From the NCBI GenBank assembly GCA_903862375.1, contig CAIOXR010000086.1, positions 1-5,604 on the forward strand: a stretch of DNA of 5,604 nt. Reading direction: 5' to 3'. The translations under genes and the position numbers were made by a program. Positions within the stretch are counted from its first letter, which is position 1, and the number at the start of each line of letters is the position of its first letter. Under the pieces are notes generated by a model, which made no database searches, was not told where the DNA came from, and worked only from the letters and a program-made list of their open reading frames with translations. Positions 5,489 to 5,604 of this stretch are shown piece by piece. The DNA comes from an uncultured bacterium. GTDB taxonomy: Bacteria > Patescibacteriota > Minisyncoccia > Phycocordibacterales > UBA9973.

Positions 5489-5516
5489 AAAAAAATATCC
5501 TTACAGGTATTTTTTT
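5489..5516 (+). terminator. Intrinsic terminator before the second paralogue
   Basis: This is a diverged copy of the 2707-2742 hairpin: A7 + TATCC, loop, then GGTA + T7. Relative to the first copy, the loop-closing C-G pair is lost (A at 5505) and another pair becomes U-G (5498/5507), so the stem is weaker. The T7 run and the long A-U flanks remain. It would end transcripts from the IS or from the interrupted operon. Confidence 0.6.
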
Positions 5517-5524
5517 GTTATAAT
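5516..5524 (+). promoter_or_regulatory. Extended -10 promoter of the second paralogue
   Basis: TGTTATAAT is a perfect extended -10 (TGn + TATAAT at 5519-5524). The ATG at 5534 lies nine bases downstream, the same spacing as in the first paralogue. It differs from that promoter by one base (TATAAT versus TAGAAT) and is closer to consensus. A leaderless transcript is implied. Confidence 0.7.
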
Positions 5525-5533
5525 ATATACATT

Positions 5534-5604
5534 ATGATAAATCAACAGTTGTTAGATTTTATTAAGTCACAATTATTAAGAAATATTGATAAAGATATTA
5601 TTAC
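5534..5604 (+). CDS. N-terminus of a paralogue of the 414-aa membrane protein (partial, runs off the window)
   Basis: The ATG at 5534 starts MINQQLLDFIKSQLL, identical over the first 15 residues to the protein encoded from 2757. It then continues RNIDKDIIT where the first copy has KGVDKETIT. Only 23 full codons are present, so the membrane helix and outer domain cannot be seen. The upstream promoter and terminator are also shared, which shows that the regulatory cassette and coding start were duplicated together. By analogy it should encode another membrane-anchored surface protein, but the exported domain may differ. Confidence 0.85.
   Translation, partial: MINQQLLDFIKSQLLRNIDKDII

Noticed and set aside
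2707..5604. CRISPR array or phage attachment-site reading of the repeated sequence
   Set aside because: There are only two long copies about 2.8 kb apart, covering a promoter and coding start, with no short regularly spaced repeats and no integrase.

Overview
The window is AT-rich (by eye about one third G+C) and tightly packed on the + strand. It reads in the standard bacterial code: glycine is GGN, TGA is not used as sense in the clear genes, and stops are TAA/TAG. Several features suggest a Patescibacteria/CPR-type genome: a SecA of the 'LRAYGQREPLIEY' type with an extra NBD1 segment and a short wing domain, a surface protein opening with a small helical domain of a kind I recall from such genomes, and promoters lying almost on top of start codons. 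This is an inference from style, not a proven taxonomic call.

Left part (1-2742): the possible 3' tail of an upstream gene, a 27-residue Lys/Ala-rich basic peptide, a clear intrinsic terminator, and then a complete secA (196-2697), the motor ATPase of the general secretion pathway. secA ends in a strong palindromic terminator that overlaps the next promoter.

Middle part (2757-4345): a single-pass membrane protein of 414 residues with a ten-cysteine outer region and a probable Ig-like C-terminal domain. It is followed six bases later by a small two-helix membrane protein whose reading frame is broken at a run of six A. Its 3' end is interrupted by an IS30-family insertion sequence (about 4326-5322). 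The IS carries an 11-bp terminal match, a possible 2-bp TA target duplication and a DDE transposase with all three catalytic residues. The transposase ORF is also out of frame with its best start codon, again at a homopolymer A run.

Right part (5325-5604): remnants of the interrupted gene, a foldable non-coding stretch, and then a second copy of the 'terminator + extended -10 promoter + N-terminal coding' cassette. This copy begins a paralogue of the 414-residue protein and runs off the window, so the locus looks like a tandem array of related surface proteins invaded by an IS.

A recurring theme is that every well-placed start (196, 2757, 5534, and 4350 in the IS) lies only 6-9 bases after a -10 hexamer with no Shine-Dalgarno sequence, as expected for leaderless mRNAs. 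I see no clear sign of a wholly new multi-gene system. The best leads are the paralogous surface-protein array, the leaderless terminator/promoter cassettes, the two poly-A frameshifts and the candidate structured RNA near 5371-5466.
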